Below are positions 12,697-25,578 of a stretch of DNA of 64,000 bases, one piece after another. Location of the stretch: assembly GCF_031755915.1 (NCBI RefSeq), contig NC_083379.1, positions 20,966,001-21,030,000 of the forward strand, in the 5' to 3' direction. A program made the position numbers and the translations under genes. The notes under the pieces are model-generated. The model ran no database searches. It was not told where the DNA came from and saw only the letters and a program-made list of their open reading frames with translations. The stretch is from Ziziphus jujuba. Its lineage: Eukaryota > Streptophyta > Magnoliopsida > Rosales > Rhamnaceae. How positions within the stretch are numbered: position 1 is the first letter of the stretch; every line of letters starts with the position of its first letter.

Positions 12697-13783
12697 GGCT
12701 TAATAAAGAAGTATAAATGTATAAATATTATGGCGGTTTTTTAAGCTTCTTTTTGTTGTTTAGAAGGGAATATATCTGTGTTATTGAAAGCAATTTATTT
12801 GTTTGGATATGTAGGGTGCTAATCTAAAAGAGCTGTGGAAATGGAGCCGTCAATATATATTTGGGTTTGAAGAGTATATATAGGTTTAAGGCCATTTGAT
12901 TTGACAACCAAATCGGGGGTTTTTGAATATTTTGAAGGAAGAGAGATCAAGTACTTGATCAAGTACTTGGTAAAAATAAATGGGATTACAAGACTCTTAA
13001 GATTGGACCAAAGAAAATACATAGAATATATTGAGTTATAGCCTTGAAATTTTGGAACAGAAATATATATCCCTTCAAACACGTTAAAATTTGTTATATT
13101 TTATCAAGAAATACTAAGAAAGAGGACTTAGACGCGGTCACTAGCTTTACTACTTATTTTGCATCGGGTTTCCTTATTGGGGAAAATTTAATTTTCTCTT
13201 TTGCGTGTATATTTTGCTATATCATACAAAATATTATTAAAGAAATAAAATAAGTGAAAAATAATAAATGAGAATAAAAGGTCTTCCATACTAAAACGGT
13301 ATGATTGATCTTGGAATTCCTGTATTTTCCAATATGAATACCATAAATAAAGAAAATAAAAAATAAAAAATAAAAAGAATACAAAAGCTAATGGTTATTA
13401 TATTTAGGCCCTACAGTAATTGTGTATCCATTGACGGTCCCGTAGGGATGGAGATCTTATCTTCAATTTTCCTAGAAAAGAACTTGCGAGATGACGACAA
13501 AAAGATTCTTTAATCAATTCGCATCAATTAATGAAACTATTTGATTATTTTTTATTTTCTCAAGCAAGAATAAAATTTCTTCCAAATTTTCTAGTTAGAA
13601 TTTCTTCTTTTAGTATTCAAAATTATATGATTTGGAAATTGGTAAAACATTTAAATCGGTAGGAAAACTGTGTGAAGCTTCATCTGTAAAAGTCCTATAT
13701 TATTAGCGAAAAGATTAACAAATTTTAGTGCATTTATAAACATAATTACCATAAAAACCAAACATCTTTTTCTCTTTTAAGTT

Positions 13784-13827
<44 letters not shown>

Positions 13828-14088
13828 TTGCTTTTGCCAAAATAAAGAAAGACACAAATTAAAGAAAATAAAAAAAGCAATAGACCTACAATCTGCATAA
13901 TTGATGAGGTTATCATAAATATTTTTGCAACGATATGATCATCAAGTTAATTTTTGCATTGTAATTTTTATCTGGTACCAAAAATTTTATTTTAAGTACG
14001 TAGTAAGTAGATTATTATTATTATTTTTTAAATTTTCTAGTGAATAGGCAGTAAGTAGATTGGCCTGAGCTTCTAGTTTCTAGAATTT
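12697..14088. other. upstream region of the TIR gene, no other gene seen
   Basis: AT-rich DNA that must hold the TIR gene promoter. A TA-rich TATA-like stretch lies at about 12870-12882, some 180 bp upstream of the start codon, but the transcription start is unknown. The frame at 12819-13082 (minus) has no recognisable motif. Confidence 0.45.
13784..13828. repeat. compound (TA)n(GA)n microsatellite
   Basis: About nine TA units run directly into about twelve uninterrupted GA units, 1.1 kb upstream of the TIR gene start. GA tracts upstream of plant genes can bind GAGA-type factors. At this distance it may simply be a microsatellite. Confidence 0.85.
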
Positions 14089-15248
14089 GTTACATGTGAC
14101 GTTTTAATTTAAATGTAAAATAAATATTTTTATTGATAGAAAAATTATGGTTAGTTAATTAAGATAGAAAAATGACCTAGTTAATTATAACTATATATGA
14201 TTATGCAAATCGTAATATAGAAACGAGATATTTGATTTTTTTATTAAACAAATATATGTAGCTCCCTTATTGCAATAAGGTGGTTTTTAAATGGGTATAT
14301 AATGTACACATATCAATCAATATATGTGCGTGTATAGTTTTATCTAGGAAATTTTTTCAAAATATAATGGAAAACATGGTGATGTGGCAAATTGGCTGCA
14401 TATCATTTTAATACATAAAAATACTAAAAATTTGGATCATATGGTATTAACTAAAAGCATATATTTCAAGTAATATTGAGTTAGTTAGTAAGCCACTAAT
14501 ATCTATATCTATGAGATTGTGAATTTAAGATTGTGAATTTAAGATATCAAGGTGGGAGGGAATTGATTGTAAATGATTAAAAAAAAAAAAAAATTATAAC
14601 ACATATGACATCATTGAACGTGACACCCCGCCTCCACGGGTTTTCTACTTTAATTTAACTATCATGCTTCAAATAATATGGTCTCCTGTCACTCTCTTTA
14701 TTTAATTTTTTTTTTTTTACCTCACATCTTTTAAGGTTCAACGGTCCTACAATGTTTATGATTATTATAACATAGTTTTGATTAATAGAATATTTTTCAC
14801 TTTACAAAGTTAGAATGGAGTGAAAATTAATTAGTCGGTTGAAATACATTGCAAATGACTAATATATCCTAATTAAATTGCACTTCATACTAACTTTAAA
14901 AAATTAAGATATCTTGATATAATCAAGATTATAAGCTAATACATGTATATAGTTAATAGAAATTATTAGTTGGATTAATTGAGGAAATGTACCAATATAC
15001 TGTATAAATCATTCATTAAAAAGGGGGGAAAACAATAGTATATACAATGTACTAGTAGCTAGTTAAGATTATTATGAGAATATACAATAGTATATAAAAC
15101 GTGAAAGAAAAATAAAGATGATCAAAGTACAACGTAATTAGGTTTTAAATGAAATTGATTTAATTGGTAAATTTTTCACATTTATATTTAAGAGTTTATA
15201 AGTTTGATACATCAAGGTGGGGTCGGAAAATTGTTGTAAAAGATCTTA

Positions 15249-15331
<83 letters not shown>

Positions 15332-15604
15332 GTTAGGTAGGTTTATGCCTGGTGATGAATATAAAATTAAAATGATTGATTTGGTTTATGCTTCTAATAG
15401 AACAATCTAATCTAATTAAACTAGTATTTAATTTGTAAGAAAGCTAAACCGAAAGATGAGATTAACTTTTTAAGTACTTTGTCACAAATTATTTAAAGGT
15501 ACAATTATCAATTATCATGGTATCCCCACATCAACATCTAACTACCATTAAAAACAAATACTAAAAGAAACAGAAAACGAAAAATGAAAAAGGGAAATTA
15601 ATTA

Positions 15605-15640
<36 letters not shown>

Positions 15641-15954
15641 AGGAGAGAGAGAGAAAGGCATGAAACCTGATCAACTTGGCGAAAATAACACGTGGCTTGA
15701 CTATGGCTTCATGCTCGTTCAACTGGTGACGGGAAGACCGTTGTCTCATTCATTCTCACATCAACCAAAAACGGAATAAAAAGTGGGGCGAAAATTCTTT
15801 CGGTGTCCTAATTGCCTCTTACATATTTGAAGATTTCTTTTAAATTAATTAAATAATATGAATGTGTGTTTTTTTTTTTTAATTTTTTTAATAAAAATTA
15901 ATATGAATGTGTTTGTGTGTACATATATGACTATATTTTTGCAATTAATATGTG
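14089..15954. repeat. tandem duplication, copy A
   Basis: Starts TGTTACATGTGA and is followed immediately by copy B, which starts with the same word at 15955. The two are collinear throughout, for example AGCTCCCTTATTGCA at 14259 and 16125, and GACGGGAAGA at 15728 and 17298. By eye roughly 10% of aligned positions differ. Copy A carries about 240 bp (about 14986-15225) missing from B and a much longer TA tract (15249-15329). No coding motif was recognised; the frame at 15561-15749 is broken in copy B. Confidence 0.8.
15249..15329. repeat. (TA)n microsatellite in copy A
   Basis: About 80 bp of nearly pure TA. The matching tract in copy B (16879-16913) is about 35 bp, showing length drift since the duplication. 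A further TA tract lies at 15608-15635. Confidence 0.95.
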
Positions 15955-16876
15955 TGTTACATGTGATGTATTAATTTAAATTTAAAATAAATATTTTTAT
16001 TGGCAGAAAAATTATGGTTAATTAATTAAGATAGAAAAATGACCTAGTTAATTATAACCATATATGTTTATGCAAATTGTAATATAGAAGCGTGATATTT
16101 GATTCTTTGTATTAAACGAAAATTTGTAGCTCCCTTATTGCACTAGTCCGGTTTTTAAATGGATATATAATGTACACTTATCAATCAATATATGTGTGTG
16201 TATAGTTTTTTCTAGGAAATTTTTTCAAAATATGATGGAAAACATGGTGATATGGCAAATCGCCTTCATATCATTTTAATAGATAAAAATATTAAAAATT
16301 CAAATCATATAGTATTGGCTTAAAGCATATATTTAAATAAGATTAACTCAGTTGATAAGCTACTTATACTTATATATGTAGATTGTGGGCTTAATATATG
16401 GAAGTGGAGGGAATTTATTGTAAACCATACAAAAAAAAAAAAAAAAATTATAGCACATATGGCATCATTAAATGTAACACCCCACCCCTATTGGTTTTAC
16501 ACTTTGTTTTATTGATATTATGCTCATTTTAATCACCACACTCTAAAATGTATAGTGTTTTGTTACTCTCTTGTTCCTTTTTTCCTCACATCTTTTAGAG
16601 TTCAAAGGTTTTACAATGTTTATGATTATCATAACATAGTTTTGATTACATTAGAATATTTTCACTTTACAAAGTTATAATGGAGTGTAAATTAATTAGT
16701 CGGTCGAAAGACAATGCTTCTGACTAATATATCATAATTAAATTGTGCTTAATACTAATTTTATAAAATTGAAATATCTTAATATAATCAAGATTATATG
16801 TTAATACATATATATAGTTAATAGAAATTATTAGTTGGATTAATTGAGGAGGCGGGGTCATTGTTGTAAGATATCT

Positions 16877-16917
<41 letters not shown>

Positions 16918-17561
16918 TAGGTATGTTTATGGCTGGTGATGAATGTAAAATTAAAATGATTGATTTGTTTTATGCTTCCGATAGAGCAATCTAATCTAAT
17001 TAAATAGTATTTAATTTGTAACAATGCCAAACAAAAAGATGAGATTATTAACTGTTTAAGTACTTTGTCACAAATTATTTAAAGGTACAATTATCATTAT
17101 CATGGTATCCCCATATCAACATCTAACTACCATTAAAAAAAAAGGGAAAAAATAAAAGATGAAAAATAAAAAGGTAAATTAATTAAACATATATACATAT
17201 ACACAAACATAAGGATAGAGAAAGAGAGAGAAAGAGGCATGAAAACTTGGCAAAAATAACACGTGGTTTGACTATGGCTTCATACTAGTTCATCTGATGA
17301 CGGGAAGATCATTGTCTCATTCATTCTCACGTCAACCAAAAATGGCAATAAAAAGTGGTATGAAAATTCTTAGGCTGTCCTAATTGCCTCTTACATATTT
17401 GATCGTAATTAGTACTTTTCCTTCTTCTTTTCTTATCTCTCAAGATTTCTTTTAAATTAATTAAATAATATGAATGTGTTTTTTTTTTTTTTTTAAATAA
17501 AAATTAATATGAATGTGTTTGTATGTACATATTTGACTATATTTTTTTGCAATTAATGCAT
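15955..17561. repeat. tandem duplication, copy B
   Basis: Head-to-tail partner of copy A, ending at the shared word TTTGCAATTAAT (about 17561; 15950 in copy A). It lacks a 240-bp block and part of the TA tract of copy A. Neither copy has TG...CA ends, a primer-binding site or internal coding sequence, so they are not a pair of LTRs. Confidence 0.8.
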
Positions 17562-17691
17562 ACATATCTATATTGTGCATGTATCATAATTCGTATAAAC
17601 TTACTAGTACTATTTAAATTAAAATTAAGCTTCCAAATTGTAAATAACGATGACTTCAGCATGACTTTTCTTTTCCCCCCCTGAGTATTTC

Positions 17692-20600
17692 TGTCAGGAC
17701 CCGTTCAAGATCCCTCACTGGAATCCTAGACAAGCTCTGATCCCAAGGAAACCCTGCCGGACCTTCCAATGGAAAATCTGGCAGAACCTCCCCTAAGGGT
17801 TGAACTTACCACAAATTTCCTACACCGAAAACACACTTCTATAAATACCACCTTATTCCTCCCATCTTACTACAATTTGATTTCCACAAATTTACAGCAC
17901 TCCAAAATAATAACAAGAAATTAATGCAGTATTTAATAAAATGTGTCCAATACAATATACAGAGCATTATGCAAGTAAATATGAAATTAGTACAATGTTA
18001 GATAAAGAAGCAATACAAGATGGAGAGGAAAAAGGAAAGAAATGCTTCTTGGACTTTTGGCAATGAACTGAGACGTCGGGCTCGCCCCGGACGATTAACG
18101 TCTCCCAATCCTTGTACCTAGGGGAACAAAATTTAGAAATATGAGGTGCTAATCATCTCAGTGAGTGACCCTATCTACTGTATAATTATAATAGTAACGA
18201 CAATTATAGTACGTTTGTTTAATTAAGAATAAATAAGTAAATAAATAATAATTAATTGAAAATAATATTTTCTCTCAAAACCCTCACCATTCACTCCGTT
18301 GGAAAAGTTCTTCTTTTAAAACATTTTCGCAAAACCCAATCTTTTATGCCCCAAAAACCAAGGAATAATTAATTTAATAAATAATTAAATAATCCAAATA
18401 CGAATAAAATGTAATGAAATATAATAAAATAATTTTAGAATACTTGCATGAAAGAAATATAACATAAAGGAAAAAAATTCAATATATAATTCATATAATT
18501 TGATTTAATAAATCAAAATAAACAGTATCAAAAATATAATTTAAATGATTACAAATAATCATGTAAAATAAGTGGCAGAAAAAATACTATAATATTCATT
18601 TTGAAATATTCAACCAACCTACATAATATTTTTATGACAAGATACATTTTAAAATATTAATTTAAAATAAATGACATAAAATATGAATAAATACATTTTA
18701 GAAAATACTAATTGGAAATAGGTGATAAAACAAATTAAATACATCTAATTTAAATGCGGCTTTAAGCTTTAGAATTTGAAATTTATATCTGAAAAATAAT
18801 ACTTGATGCACCACACTATATACCAGTGATGCCCTATGATACTCAGCGTCCCGAGCACCATCTGGCGGGAAGTTAAAGAGAGAAACTTGCATACGGTCGC
18901 TTTGGCATCCCGATAGCGTCGCTGCTTAAACAGTCATCCCGGCCATGGAGGGGGCGGCTTATGGCCAATATCAAACTTGCCTGCCCTCTGTCCGATGGCA
19001 ACTCACTAGAGATATTATAACCTGCGCGCTCATCCACATATACAGTACATAACACCAGTACTGTACGAGTGCATCTAAAATAAATAACCAAATTTGTTAT
19101 TAAAATACACAATTATTTCGAAAATCCACCGTGGGAATTATACCATTTTTCGAACTCACATTCCCACATTTTTCTTTAATATTCCCAGCATAAATCCATC
19201 GATAATAATATACAAATAATTTTTCTCATATCATAAAATCAACTAGATAATATTTCAAGTGCATAAATATATATTTTGAGAGCACCATAACTTAAATCAA
19301 TATTTTTCTGGAAATCTTTAAAATCAAATCATACCAAAAATAATATTAAAACCACATGAATTTCATATATAATTTAATTCCACAAATCCTCAATACCATA
19401 AAATAATTTCCACAATGCATAAATTTATATAAATGCATTTTTTATTAATCAAAATAAATTCACAAATAAATTCCGTAATAAATCAAATAATATTACTTTT
19501 ACTATTCTTTTAAATATCTAATTGTCATAAAATCTAGATTTCCATAATTTATCAAAAATCATATATTTCAATTTATTCAAATATGGGCATCGAAATTTAA
19601 TTCACAATTTATCTAACAATTAACATAAAATAAAAACATTCAAATATTAAAATATCACAATATAATTAATTTGACTCCCAAAATTAATTTGAAGGTGAGT
19701 CACTCACCTCGAGCACGCAATTAACCCAAGATCCTCCATGGGATCAATTCCACGACGCACACGTGCTCCTAGAACAATAATATTACACAACTCAAATAAA
19801 TTAATATTTTATTCAGGTAAATAATACCCGATACCTAGGGGGTTTAACACAAATGTTAACCAAAATTTACAAGTAATATACCAAAATGAAGCTTATGGAA
19901 CGAGGATCGCGTTACCGGCCTCCATTGACCCCAATTCCGCCGGTGGTGGTCGAAATTTACCCGGGAAGTACCGGCCGAATTTCACCTCCCCATAACTCGC
20001 GAACCACTTCAAATTTAAACAATTGGAGACCATATTTGAACTCAGAGGACCCAAAATAGAGAGAAAAGAGTGGAAGATAGGACTGGGTTGGCCGGAAACG
20101 GCAAGAATCGCCAGAAAACTCAACTCACCGCCGCCGACTTCACCGGCCCGATCTGAGAGCGTCCGGTGGCGTTTGGCTGGGAAATTTGGAGGGTGGAATC
20201 GACAGGGAATGGGCTCCTTCCTTGGCCAGCACGTGTGGTCGTCCGGTGGCTGGAATTTAAGAAACGACAAGGACCCGAGAGGAAGAAAAGGAAAGGAAAG
20301 GAAGAAGAAGAAGGAAGAAGAAGAAGAATGAATTTGAGGGGGCTGGGGTGTTTTTCCCACGTGGGGGAAGGGAAAAAAAAGAAAAAAGAAAAAAGAAAAA
20401 AAAAAAAAAAGAAAATAAAAGAAATAATTAAATAATAATACAATAATATGGTATTTAATCATAGTTGACATGTGGCATCTCACCGTTGTGACACATGACA
20501 CCTTTTATTAAGTCACACGTGGCAGACTGTTCACATATTTAAAAATAATATTAAAATAATACTGTAATTGAAAAACTCTACAGGTCTATAACTTTTAAAC

Positions 20601-20959
20601 CACATGTCCAAATTGGACGTGCCGCTAGTCTATGAACGCGTATCGACGAGTACTTCACAACCGTGCATGAGTCAAAGCTCAACTTTGCATGAACAAAAAG
20701 TCAACTCCGGCACCCTTTGGACAGTTTGGACCTCAACTTGTTTTGCTCATAACTTTCAAACCATAGCTCCGTTATTGACGTGCTACTAGTCTACGAACTC
20801 GTGCCAACGTGTACTTCGTAATGGGACCTCGGTCAATGTGAAATTCCATCAGGAGCAAAAAGTCAACATTTGACCCCTTCTCGGTCAAAGATGGTCAAAC
20901 TCGGTCAATCTTGGTCAAATTTGAGAAATTTCAGATGTATTTCGAGACGGGGTGTTACA
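17692..20959 (-). mobile_element. 3.27-kb solo LTR with target site duplication ATTTC
   Basis: Read on the minus strand it starts TGTAACACCCCGTCTCG (20959) and ends GGGTCCTGACA (17692). The identical 5-bp sequence ATTTC stands directly outside each end (17687-17691 and 20960-20964). The TGTAACACCCC start, the length, and internal words such as CACTGAGATGATTAG (minus strand, near 18160) fit long Tekay/Del-type chromovirus LTRs. There is no primer-binding site, polypurine tract or internal domain, so the element was reduced to one LTR by LTR-LTR recombination. The open frames inside (19893-20501 and others) are spurious and driven by low-complexity runs. Confidence 0.9.
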
Positions 20960-21445
20960 ATTTCATCATGAGTTAATTAATGGAGTATATATGGCTTTCA
21001 AGATCTCTCTCAAAAATTGAATGCACCCTCTATTTTGACGTAATATATACTTCATCATTTGGATTTAGGCTTTAATTTTTACACCATTGGATATAGTTCG
21101 TCAACATAAATTTGTAAAGAGTAAATTTCATTTAGACTTTTTCATTTTTGTTATAAATTATATGTATGATTTTCAATTGTAAAAACTAACTAAAAAAATT
21201 GACAAATAAATTTTGAACATAATTTTTCATAAACATGAATCTAACTGTAACAAGAACAAAACTAAAAGGGTCTAAATAGAATTTTTTTTCATTCATAAAT
21301 TGGCTACACTGTCTAGTTCTGAGCTATGATTGGGAAGATATGGTAAAAAATATTTTGAAAGTGTTTTGATAATTATCAAGAAAACTCCCATATATTTTGG
21401 AAAATGGATACCTTTTTTCATTAATTAAATGAACATGTGTGTTTA
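20960..21445. other. short intergenic stretch between two retroelements
   Basis: AT-rich and continuous with the sequence left of 17687 before the solo LTR inserted. No gene or repeat recognised. Confidence 0.5.
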
Positions 21446-22578
21446 TGATGAGAATCTATTTGTACCCATACAACTGACTACCTGCTGGGATGCTAATCCT
21501 GTAGAATTAAGGACAGGACCAATCATAAGGGCACAAGCTAAAAGATTTCAGGACAACCTGGTTAGTTTCATTCAAGGTATTATCAAATCCCAAGAGGGCA
21601 TAACCATAGCCAAATATCCAAAGTCCATCTTATGCATCCAAGTTATGAGATAGAAATGGACCCAAACAAGCTGTTTTGATGCTTCTATGGACTCCAGGCA
21701 GTGAGGAATGAATTTGTTGACTTATGAATGTGATTGAGCACTCTAAGAGGCCATAAAATCATGCCAGGACAGAAGCAAGGCTGGTTATTCATCACATTTG
21801 CGCATACATATTCAATTTGGCCGAAAATGCATGGTTTTTGGTGCTGGCTTTGAAATTTCTTGTGGATCAAGCAAGTTTTTCTTATTCCAATAAAGGGAAA
21901 CATATGAGAACAAATATTAATCCTATTTGGCATCCTACATGGCATATTAGAGCTAATTTGGAGCCTAAACTAGCTGGTGATTGGACAAAGACAGCTTAGT
22001 TGTAAAACTAGTCAACTAGTTTCCTAATCTGCAATTTGACTTTTGTTTTAGGAAATTAGTTATTTATTTTGGTTTTTAATTATTTATTCTCTGGAAAAAT
22101 TACTTTAGGAATGTTACAATTTTATTATTTTGGTTGTAAATTAATTAATTCCTATTTTAAAATAAAGGAATTAATTAATCCAATTTAGATTAGGAAAGAA
22201 AGGAAATTCGGCCACATCATGTTTCCTACACCTTTGGCAGGTTTTCCTAATGTGTTTTAGATTTTTGTTTTGTAAAATGTAGCCTATATAAGGGCCTATT
22301 TTTCAATGGAATAGCAGATTTGAATATTATTCAGAAAATAATTGTCAAAAGAATTCTCTTTGTTCTCTTTCAACACCTAAAACATTGAATAGAAATAAAG
22401 TGTTTTAGTTTGACTTATCAATAGGACATCCATCACCTATTGTGGCATCTTCATCATATACCAAGGTTTCTAATCACAAGTTGATTAGAGGTTAAGGTGA
22501 CCATTAGAACCTGAACTTAATTGTGATACAGGCTAATATAATACGGGTTTAGGAGCAAGTCGATCTAGGTTCGTATCA
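21446..22578 (+). mobile_element. LTR of CRM-like element, first of the plus-strand tandem
   Basis: 1,133 bp, TGATGAGAATC...GGTTCGTATCA, followed by spacer TA and a primer-binding site. The first 210 bp encode the pol tail (GPIIRAQAKRF). A good TATA box lies at 22285-22291, followed by a Pol II leader-like stretch. The left flank is GTTTA; no matching flank was found at the far side, as expected if the original 3' end was lost by recombination. Confidence 0.85.
22285..22291 (+). promoter_or_regulatory. TATA box of the LTR promoter
   Basis: TATATAA in the context GCCTATATAAGGGCC, near the expected U3/R boundary of the LTR. Other copies have CTATTTAAAGG at the same place, for example 46906-46916. 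Confidence 0.6.
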
Positions 22579-23712
22579 TATGGTATCAGAGTCGAATTTT
22601 GTTTAAGTTTGATCTATCTTATTTGATTTTTTTTTTTGGTGCTGTTCTACAATTTTAACATTAAGTTAAGGTTGCTTCTATCTCATTCACGTTCTGAACT
22701 AAAAAAAACAAAAAAAGAGGAGTTTTGAGAACAACTTGCATAAACCTAGTTGTCTTTAGTAATTTGGTTTATTGTTGATTTTTCTTTGCTGTTTTAATCT
22801 TAATTATTTGCATTCATATATTAAAAAAAAAACAAATAACAGGAGTTTTGAGAACAACTTGCATAAACCTACAATTTTCTTTTTTGCAATTTGTTTTTGT
22901 TTAAAAAGTTTGGATCGGGTTTGTTGAATTTTTCGGCATTGAAGTTTGTATTTTTTTATGGTGAATTGTGCTACTGGAGATTGTGTGATATTATTGTGTT
23001 TGTGATTGAAAAAAAAAAAAAAGAAAGAAGAAAAAGCCAAAAAAAAAAAATTTGTAAAGGCCGCTTTGTGGAAAGTTGAAAAATTGAGTTTGTTTTGGTG
23101 TGGAATTTCAATATTGATTATTTGGACTTTCTATTATTCATTCTATATTGCTGCTGGAGATTTGATTTTGAGTGCTAAAATTGTTTGGATTAAAATTGGT
23201 GAAAGGATTTGAGATAAAGACTGAAATTACAAGAACTACAACCAACAATTATTGCATATTTTGTTTGTATTGTTTCTTGTTCGTTGTTTGAGTCTCTTTT
23301 CTAAATTTTATCCTTGAATTTTTGGTTTCTTAATATTTTAGTCTACTTCTTATTAATTCCAAAAATTGCATTGTTATTTTATCTTGTTTTTGGTTAGTAA
23401 GGCCGAGATTAAGTTTTATCAATTCACTCGGTTTTTGCTTGCTCTTTGTTGCTGTTTTATTGATAAGTTTAATTTGGACATACTTGTGATCTAATTTCTA
23501 TTTTGAGTGTACTTTTATAGAACTTAGAGATAATTCTTTGAGTGGAAAAAGGTAAGAGAATGTGAGCTTAAAAGAGGCTTAAAAGTATAAACTAGTGTGT
23601 AAATACGAGTGTCGAGACCTTATTTGAGTGATACACATGAGAGACTGGATTTGTGAGGATTTTTGCATTATTTTTATTAACATTATAGATCCAAGAATGA
23701 GAAAAGGAGATG
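22579..23712 (+). other. non-coding leader joined directly to a second LTR
   Basis: A 1.1-kb leader with A-rich tracts that ends in the first codons of gag (about 23680-23712, RMRKGD-like). It then switches within GGAGATG to the next LTR, so all of gag-pol is missing from this unit. Confidence 0.75.
22581..22594 (+). promoter_or_regulatory. primer-binding site (initiator Met tRNA type)
   Basis: TGGTATCAGAGTCG begins two bases after the LTR. It matches the plant retroelement consensus TGGTATCAGAGCC, complementary to the 3' end of initiator Met tRNA, with one change near its end. Confidence 0.8.
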
Positions 23713-24438
23713 CGATGAGAATCCACCCAAACCTGCACAAGCAACAACCCGCTAGGGTGCTGACTCGATACAGATAAAGAGCAGGCCAATCATTAGAGCT
23801 CAAGCTAAGAGATTTAAAGACAACCTGACTGCCTTTATAAAGGGAGTAATTAATTCTCAAAAGAGCTTGTTAATATCTGAAGATACAAAGTCTGTTTTAA
23901 GCATCCAAGTGGTGGAGGCCATTACGGATTCGGTTAGCTATTTTCGTGCTAATATGGACTCCGGACAGTATGAAATGGTTCTAACACTTCAAGGACTCAA
24001 TGAATATCAATAGAAGGTTCCAATGAAGGGAAATGTGTGGACAAGTTCGCCGAATTTCCTGGATTTTCTTGCTGGCTTCTTTTTGTTCCAATGAAGGGAA
24101 ATGTGTGGGACTCATAATAATCCTATTTGGCATCCTACACAGCATATGGGATCTGATTTAGAGCCTTTACAAGCTGGAAATTGGTTAAAGATACCTTAGT
24201 AGTCAAACTAGTCCACTAGTTTCCTAATTTATTTTTGACCTTTTGTTTTAGGAAATTAGTTTTTTATTGGTTTCTATTTATTTGTTTGCTGGAAATATCA
24301 ACGTAGGAAAGTTAGGGGTTAAGGTTTCTAATCACAGGTTGGTTAAGGGTTAAGATGTTTCCATAATAACTTGAACGTAATTGATATCCGGGCTAATATA
24401 ATACAGGTTTAGGCACGAGTCGACTTAGGTTCGTATCA
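23713..24438 (+). mobile_element. internally deleted LTR of CRM-like element
   Basis: Starts at a GATGAGAATCC variant of the family end and finishes GGTTCGTATCA. It is only about 726 bp because about 400 bp of the middle, including the TATA region, is missing. A primer-binding site (TGGTATCAAAGCCA, 24441-24454) follows, so it also serves as the 5' LTR of the next unit. Confidence 0.8.
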
Positions 24439-25578
24439 TTTGGTATCAAAGCCAAGATTTTGTTCAGGTTTGCTTAGATTTATTTGTTTTATTTTGTTTT
24501 GTGTTAATCTACAATTTTAGCATTAGGTTAAGGTTGCATCCATCTCTTACACATTCTACATCTTAAAAAAAAATAATAATAATAAATTCATTCATAGCCG
24601 AAATTAGGATTCTTTGTTTACAGTATTTTTGCTTCCTAGCTTGTTGGTTGATTTCCTCTTTGATCTTAGTAATTTAGTTATTGTTGATTTTTCTTTACTG
24701 TTTTTGATCTTAAATATTTGCATTCATATATTCAAAAAAGGAAAAAAAGAAAAAAAAGGGGATTTGTGACAATAAATATAAGTTTACAAAATTTTCAAGT
24801 TTGAACTTTATTGGTCACAGGTTTGGTAGTTATTTGGTGTTGGAATTTCAATTTAGTTATTAATTCTTGGCACTACAGTTGAGATTATATTTTGTGAGTT
24901 AAAAAAAAAATGAAGAAGAAAAGCCGAATAAAAAAAAAAGGGGCCAGTTTGGTTAAAGTTGGAGTTTGAATTTGTTTGCTGGAAATTTATTAGAACTGCT
25001 GAGTTTTTGCTTATTTATTCAATATTTGGAGTTGTTGGAAATTAAATTTTGCATCTAGATACTTGTATTTGTAAGTGCAAAATTATTTGGATTAAAAATA
25101 GTTAAAGGATTTGATACAAAACTTGAATTACAAAGAACAACAACCAACAATTATCCTATATTTTTGTTCATGTTTGAATTTCTTTCTCTATATTTATTCC
25201 TTGAATTATTGGTTCATTCATATTCTGGATAGCTTTTATTTCATTCCAAAAATTTGGTTGTTGATTTACCTTGTGTTTGCTTAGAAAAGCCGATAACTAG
25301 GTTTCATTACTTCACTCGGTATTGCTTGCCTTTTGCTACTGTTTTTTTGATAAGTTTAATTAAAACATACTTGTGATCTAATTGATGTTTAGTGGGTGTT
25401 TCAATTAGAACTTTGAGATAATTTTTTGACTGGAAAAAGACGAGAGAGTGTGAGCTTAAAAAAGGATAAAAACCAAAACTAGTGTGCAAACACAAGTGCC
25501 GAGACCTTATTTGAGTGAAACACACAAGGGAGTGAATTTGATGAGAAATTATTTTATTTGTGCAATATATTTACTAAC
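24439..25578 (+). other. leader of CRM-like element
   Basis: A 1.1-kb non-coding leader between the primer-binding site and the gag start at 25579. It contains the hairpin at 25482-25493. Short open frames here come from A-rich tracts and are not genes. Confidence 0.75.
25482..25493 (+). promoter_or_regulatory. conserved GNRA-type hairpin upstream of gag
   Basis: GTGT-GCAA-ACAC forms a 4-bp stem with a GNRA tetraloop about 85 nt before the gag start. The same structure occurs at 23595-23606 (GTGT-GTAA-ATAC, one G-U pair), 40316-40327 (GTGT-GAAA-ACAC) and 58317-58306 minus (ATGT-GCAA-ACAC). It is decayed at the corresponding place near 48370. The role is unknown; a genomic RNA packaging or dimerisation signal would fit the position. 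Confidence 0.4.

Noticed and set aside
15561..15749. 62-codon open frame in duplication copy A.
   Set aside because: The matching sequence in copy B has stops and the C-terminal part is TA-repeat encoded.
14089..17561. The two tandem copies as LTRs of a small retroelement (TRIM-like).
   Set aside because: They abut directly, with no internal region, no TG...CA ends, no primer-binding site and no polypurine tract.
19893..20501. 202-codon open frame, minus strand.
   Set aside because: It lies inside the solo LTR and is built on poly-pyrimidine runs (Phe/Ser/Leu tracts).
22804..23212. Several short open frames in leaders rich in Lys/Phe.
   Set aside because: They reflect A/T homopolymers in the non-coding leader and are not conserved among copies.
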